DNA from: an uncultured Collinsella sp.
GTDB lineage: Bacteria > Actinomycetota > Coriobacteriia > Coriobacteriales > Coriobacteriaceae
Direction of reading: 5' to 3'
Length of the DNA stretch: 7,764 nucleotides
Assembly: GCA_900550185.1 (NCBI GenBank)
Contig: URRN01000094.1
Span: forward strand, 1-7,764
Position numbers and translations under genes: made by a program. This document shows positions 5,954 to 7,764 of this stretch, piece by piece. Position 1 is the first letter of the stretch. Every line of letters starts with the position of its first letter. A model generated the notes under the pieces. That model had not been told where the DNA came from and searched no databases. It saw only the letters and a program-made list of their open reading frames with translations.

Positions 5954-6558
5954 TACTCATCGCCTCCCTTCGGGGCATCGGCGGCAGCAGCGTCGTCCTC
6001 GGCCTCGAGCTCGCGAGCGAGCTGGTCGACGACGGCCTTGCGCTTGCGGGGACGACGGGCGTAGAGGTCAGCCGTCGTGGGCTCTGCCGGCTCGGGCTCG
6101 GGCTCCGGCTCTGCAGTGGAAGCGGACTCCGCGGGCGCATCGGCAGTGGCGGCCTCGGACTCAGCCGCAGCGGCAGTACCCTCGGCACTGGTATCCTCGG
6201 CAGCGACCTCGCCCTCAGCAGCACCCTCGCTTGCGGCCTTCTCGGCAGCAAGACGGGCGCGACGCTCGGCAAAGGTCTCCTTCTTGGCGGGCGCTGCCGT
6301 CTCGGCGGCATCCTCGTCCACATCGGAATCGTCGTCGGTCGCAGCAGTCTTCTTGGGCTTGACCGGGGCCGACGCGGCCTCGCTCACCGGATCGATAATC
6401 TCGGACTGAACAACGGCCGTCATCTTTTCCTGCGTCTCGCGGAACTGACGGATGGCACGGCCGATCGTGCGGCCCATCTGCGGGAGCTTATCCGGGCCAA
6501 ACAGCAAAAAGCCGAAGACCACGATGATCGCGAGCTCACCCTCTCCAATACCAAACAC
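5953..6558 (-). CDS. TatA/TatB-family translocase subunit, TatB-like
   Basis: From a GTG start at 6558 the protein is 201 aa and begins MFGIGEGELAIIVVFGFLLF, then GPDKLPQMGR: a short membrane helix, the FGP hinge and an amphipathic helix (about 24-45). GTG is chosen because GGAGG (6564-6568) lies five bases before it and the helix then starts at residue 1, as in the family; a longer frame to 6603 would add 15 unlikely residues. Glu at position 8, the GP hinge and the long charged tail match TatB more than TatA. TatB works with TatC in signal-peptide recognition, whereas TatA forms the pore. The tail is Ala/Glu/Asp-rich, with a PEPEPEPEP stretch (151-159) and a basic patch RRPRKRK (168-174). 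It overlaps tatC by one base. Whether it acts as TatB or does both jobs cannot be read from sequence. Confidence 0.92.
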   Translation of the reverse strand: MFGIGEGELAIIVVFGFLLFGPDKLPQMGRTIGRAIRQFRETQEKMTAVVQSEIIDPVSEAASAPVKPKKTAATDDDSDVDEDAAETAAPAKKETFAERRARLAAEKAASEGAAEGEVAAEDTSAEGTAAAAESEAATADAPAESASTAEPEPEPEPAEPTTADLYARRPRKRKAVVDQLARELEAEDDAAAADAPKGGDE

Positions 6559-6563
6559 ACATA

Positions 6564-6568
6564 CCTCC
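6564..6568 (-). promoter_or_regulatory. Ribosome-binding site deciding a GTG start for the tatA/B gene
   Basis: The minus strand reads GGAGG, five bases before GTG at 6558. An ATG lies closer to it but is out of frame with the Tat helix. Confidence 0.7.
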
Positions 6569-6570
6569 AA

Positions 6571-6590
6571 GGCTCGATGTGAGTCGAGCC
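6571..6590 (-). promoter_or_regulatory. Hairpin in the tat leader, two bases before the ribosome-binding site
   Basis: GGCTCGA and TCGAGCC form a perfect 7-bp stem around a six-base loop. In the minus-strand RNA its 3' foot is two bases from GGAGG. It could limit ribosome access or protect the 5' end of the message. No T run follows, so it is not a terminator. Confidence 0.45.
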
Positions 6591-6633
6591 CGCACCGCGC
6601 CATTCGGCCGGAACTCGTCTATTCATTCGGTCA

Positions 6634-6639
6634 AGTATA
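6634..6639 (-). promoter_or_regulatory. Possible -10 box for the tat-hyp operon
   Basis: TATACT on the minus strand matches five of six consensus bases and would give a leader of about 70 bases. The -35 place falls within the adjacent inverted repeat and has no good hexamer, so this is weak. A promoter somewhere in this spacer is expected, as it is the longest gap on this side of the cluster. Confidence 0.3.
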
Positions 6640-6667
6640 GCGCCCGGACGCCAAAACGTCCGAGCGC
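6640..6667 (-). other. Inverted repeat between the STAS gene and the tat operon
   Basis: Two 11-base arms (6640-6650 and 6657-6667) surround the loop CCAAAA as read on the plus strand. In minus-strand RNA all 11 pairs form, one being a G-U wobble; in plus-strand RNA that position is an A-C mismatch. So it favours a role in the minus-strand transcript. It lies about 45 bases after the STAS stop and may mark its 3' end, but no clear U run follows. It could equally be an operator overlapping the possible -10 box. Confidence 0.5.
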
Positions 6668-6711
6668 ATCACAAACATATGCCAAACGGCACGCCCTTTT
6701 GGGGGCAAAGA

Positions 6712-7026
6712 TTATGCAGCGGTGATCGAAATCTCCTGGTCGACGCCCAACAGCTGAACCACGCGCATCACCGGGGGCTGCACGTTGACGCAGCTAAAAC
6801 GCTTACCATGATCAGCTGCGTGGTGTGCGGCGCCCACAAGCACGCCAATGCCCGTCGAATCGATGTAGCTCACCTGGGCAAAATCGAGCTCAACGGCCTC
6901 AGTGGGCTGCTCGAGCGCCAGGTCGATGGCATTGCGCAGGCTATCGGCGTTAGAGATATCGATCTCACCGGTCACCTTAATGGTGTAGAGCTCTGGCGTG
7001 GGGTTGGTGGAAATACCCAAATCCAT
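6712..7026 (-). CDS. STAS-domain anti-sigma factor antagonist (SpoIIAA/RsbV type)
   Basis: The 104-aa protein is a single STAS domain. GEIDISNADSLRNAI (20-34) is the first conserved block, and YIDSTGIGVLVGA (54-66) is the phosphorylation loop with S57 (T58 next to it) as the expected target. In this family the unphosphorylated antagonist binds a serine kinase/anti-sigma factor and frees a sigma factor. No kinase or sigma gene is adjacent, so its partner must be encoded elsewhere. ATG at 7026 has a strong AAAGGAG (7034-7040) seven bases before it. It lies 66 bases after the aminotransferase stop; the spacer has only a poor -10-like TACTAT and no terminator that I can see. Which sigma factor or process it controls is unknown. 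Confidence 0.9.
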   Translation of the reverse strand: MDLGISTNPTPELYTIKVTGEIDISNADSLRNAIDLALEQPTEAVELDFAQVSYIDSTGIGVLVGAAHHAADHGKRFSCVNVQPPVMRVVQLLGVDQEISITAA

Positions 7027-7092
7027 GTATACGCTCCTTTACGTATCGAAAGTGCGGATAGTACTAGGCGCGGACTTGCGGGGCCCTACGCG

Positions 7093-7764
7093 TTAGGCGC
7101 GCTCGGCACGCGCAAGCTCGGCAGCGACGAGCTTGACAGCCAGCACCAGCACATCGAGCGCAGCCTCCAGGTCCTCGACCGTGGGATAGCTCGGCGCGAT
7201 GCGGATGTTGGTGTCGCGCGGATCCTTGCCATAAGGCCAGGTGGCACCAGCCGGCGTGAGCTTGACGCCCAGGTCGGCACAAAGCGCGGCGACCTTCTGG
7301 GCCGAGCCCTCGGGGCCATCGAAACTCACAAAGTAGCCGCCATGGGGATGAGTCCAAGTGGCGCAACCCGTGTTGCCCAAGCCCTCGGTGAGTTTACGCT
7401 CAACGGCCTCAAAGCGCGGGCGCAGGAACTCGGCATGCTTTTTCATGTGCTCCTTGACCGCCTCGATGGTGGGAAGGAAACGCACGTGGCGCAGTTGGTT
7501 GAGCTTATCGGCGCTGATGAGGCCGGCCTTCAGGCGGTTGGAGAACTCCGCGATAACCGCGGGGCTCGCACCGATAAAGCCGATACCGGCGCCCGGAAAG
7601 GTGATCTTGGACGTCGATGCAAAGGCCACCACGCGATCCTCGGTGCCCGCCGCGCGAGCGAGGTCAAAGATGTTGGCGAGCTCATCGGTCTCGTCGTACA
7701 GGTCATGCACGCAGTAGGCGTTGTCCCAGAAGATGCGGAAATCGGGCGCGGCCGTGGGCATCTC
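7093..7764 (-). CDS. PLP-dependent aminotransferase, C-terminal part (runs off right edge)
   Basis: The reading frame is open to the window edge: the codon before ATG at 7761 is GAG, so the true start lies outside and about half of a usual 430-aa protein is seen. Counting from that internal Met, WDNAY (12-16) holds the Asp and Tyr that contact the PLP ring and phosphate, FASTSKITFPGAG (47-59) holds the Schiff-base Lys52, and NIRIAP (185-190) holds Arg187, which should bind the substrate carboxylate. The STSKITFPGAG block and the overall form resemble the MocR-like aminotransferase group that includes actinobacterial 1-gamma-type aspartate aminotransferases (Pfam Aminotran_MocR type). Aspartate as substrate is an inference. 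The fold I/II class is certain. It points the same way as the STAS gene downstream. Confidence 0.9.
   Translation of the reverse strand, partial: EMPTAAPDFRIFWDNAYCVHDLYDETDELANIFDLARAAGTEDRVVAFASTSKITFPGAGIGFIGASPAVIAEFSNRLKAGLISADKLNQLRHVRFLPTIEAVKEHMKKHAEFLRPRFEAVERKLTEGLGNTGCATWTHPHGGYFVSFDGPEGSAQKVAALCADLGVKLTPAGATWPYGKDPRDTNIRIAPSYPTVEDLEAALDVLVLAVKLVAAELARAERA

Noticed and set aside
4787..6064. 425-codon plus-strand open frame opposite hypA and tatC
   Set aside because: It spans two certain genes and their junction; the His/Arg/Asp-rich product is typical of antisense frames.
6081..6112. Hexamer-like GGCTCG repeats as a phase-variation tract
   Set aside because: The units are few and imperfect and encode an in-frame Glu-Pro run; six-base slips would not shift the frame.
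6077..6409. Ser/Ala/Gly-rich plus-strand frame
   Set aside because: It is the antisense of the Ala/Glu-rich tail of the tatA/B gene.
1..7764. CRISPR array, tRNA, rRNA, insertion sequence, prophage or defence genes
   Set aside because: None was seen: no regularly spaced direct repeats, no transposase or recombinase motifs, and nearly all sequence is accounted for by housekeeping or maturation genes.

Overview
The window looks like chromosome from a GC-rich actinobacterium of the class Coriobacteriia, most likely Collinsella. This rests on inference from the GC-rich codon use, the gene mix (archaeal-type topoisomerase I near tmk, a compact Tat/Hyp cluster) and a palindromic GGCAGTTAGGGACGTTCC intergenic repeat that I associate with Collinsella. 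No search was run. Apart from one gene, all coding is on the minus strand.

Layout from the left. Positions 1-77 (minus) hold the first 25 codons of tmk (thymidylate kinase), which runs off the left edge. A 225-bp divergent spacer (78-302) follows, with a candidate tmk promoter, one copy of the palindromic repeat and a -10 box for the next gene. At 303-1286 (plus) is a zinc-ribbon, single-pass membrane protein with an acidic outer domain, the only plus-strand gene. A second repeat copy (1305-1362) and a perfect bidirectional terminator (1365-1406) separate it from the convergent topoisomerase gene. At 1429-4005 (minus) is an archaeal-type DNA topoisomerase IA with four zinc ribbons and a Lys/Ala tail, starting at TTG. 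Upstream of it, in the same direction, lie hypB (4060-4743), hypA (4799-5155), tatC (5162-5953) and a tatA/tatB-family gene (5953-6558, GTG start). After a 153-bp spacer with hairpins and a possible promoter come a STAS anti-sigma factor antagonist (6712-7026) and the C-terminal part of a PLP-dependent aminotransferase (7093-7764, open at the right edge).

How the genes fit together. The tat gene pair, hypA and hypB form a tight cluster: 1-nt overlap, 6-nt gap, 55-nt gap. It joins Tat export to nickel insertion, as expected if the cell makes a Tat-exported [NiFe] hydrogenase or another nickel enzyme; no such enzyme is encoded here. The topoisomerase gene and tmk point the same way and would be neighbours, as topA and tmk are in several actinobacteria, but the repeat-flanked zinc-ribbon gene lies between them in the opposite direction. 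That wedge, the repeat and the archaeal-type enzyme are the points most worth following. I see no CRISPR array, tRNA, rRNA, insertion sequence, riboswitch or defence system.
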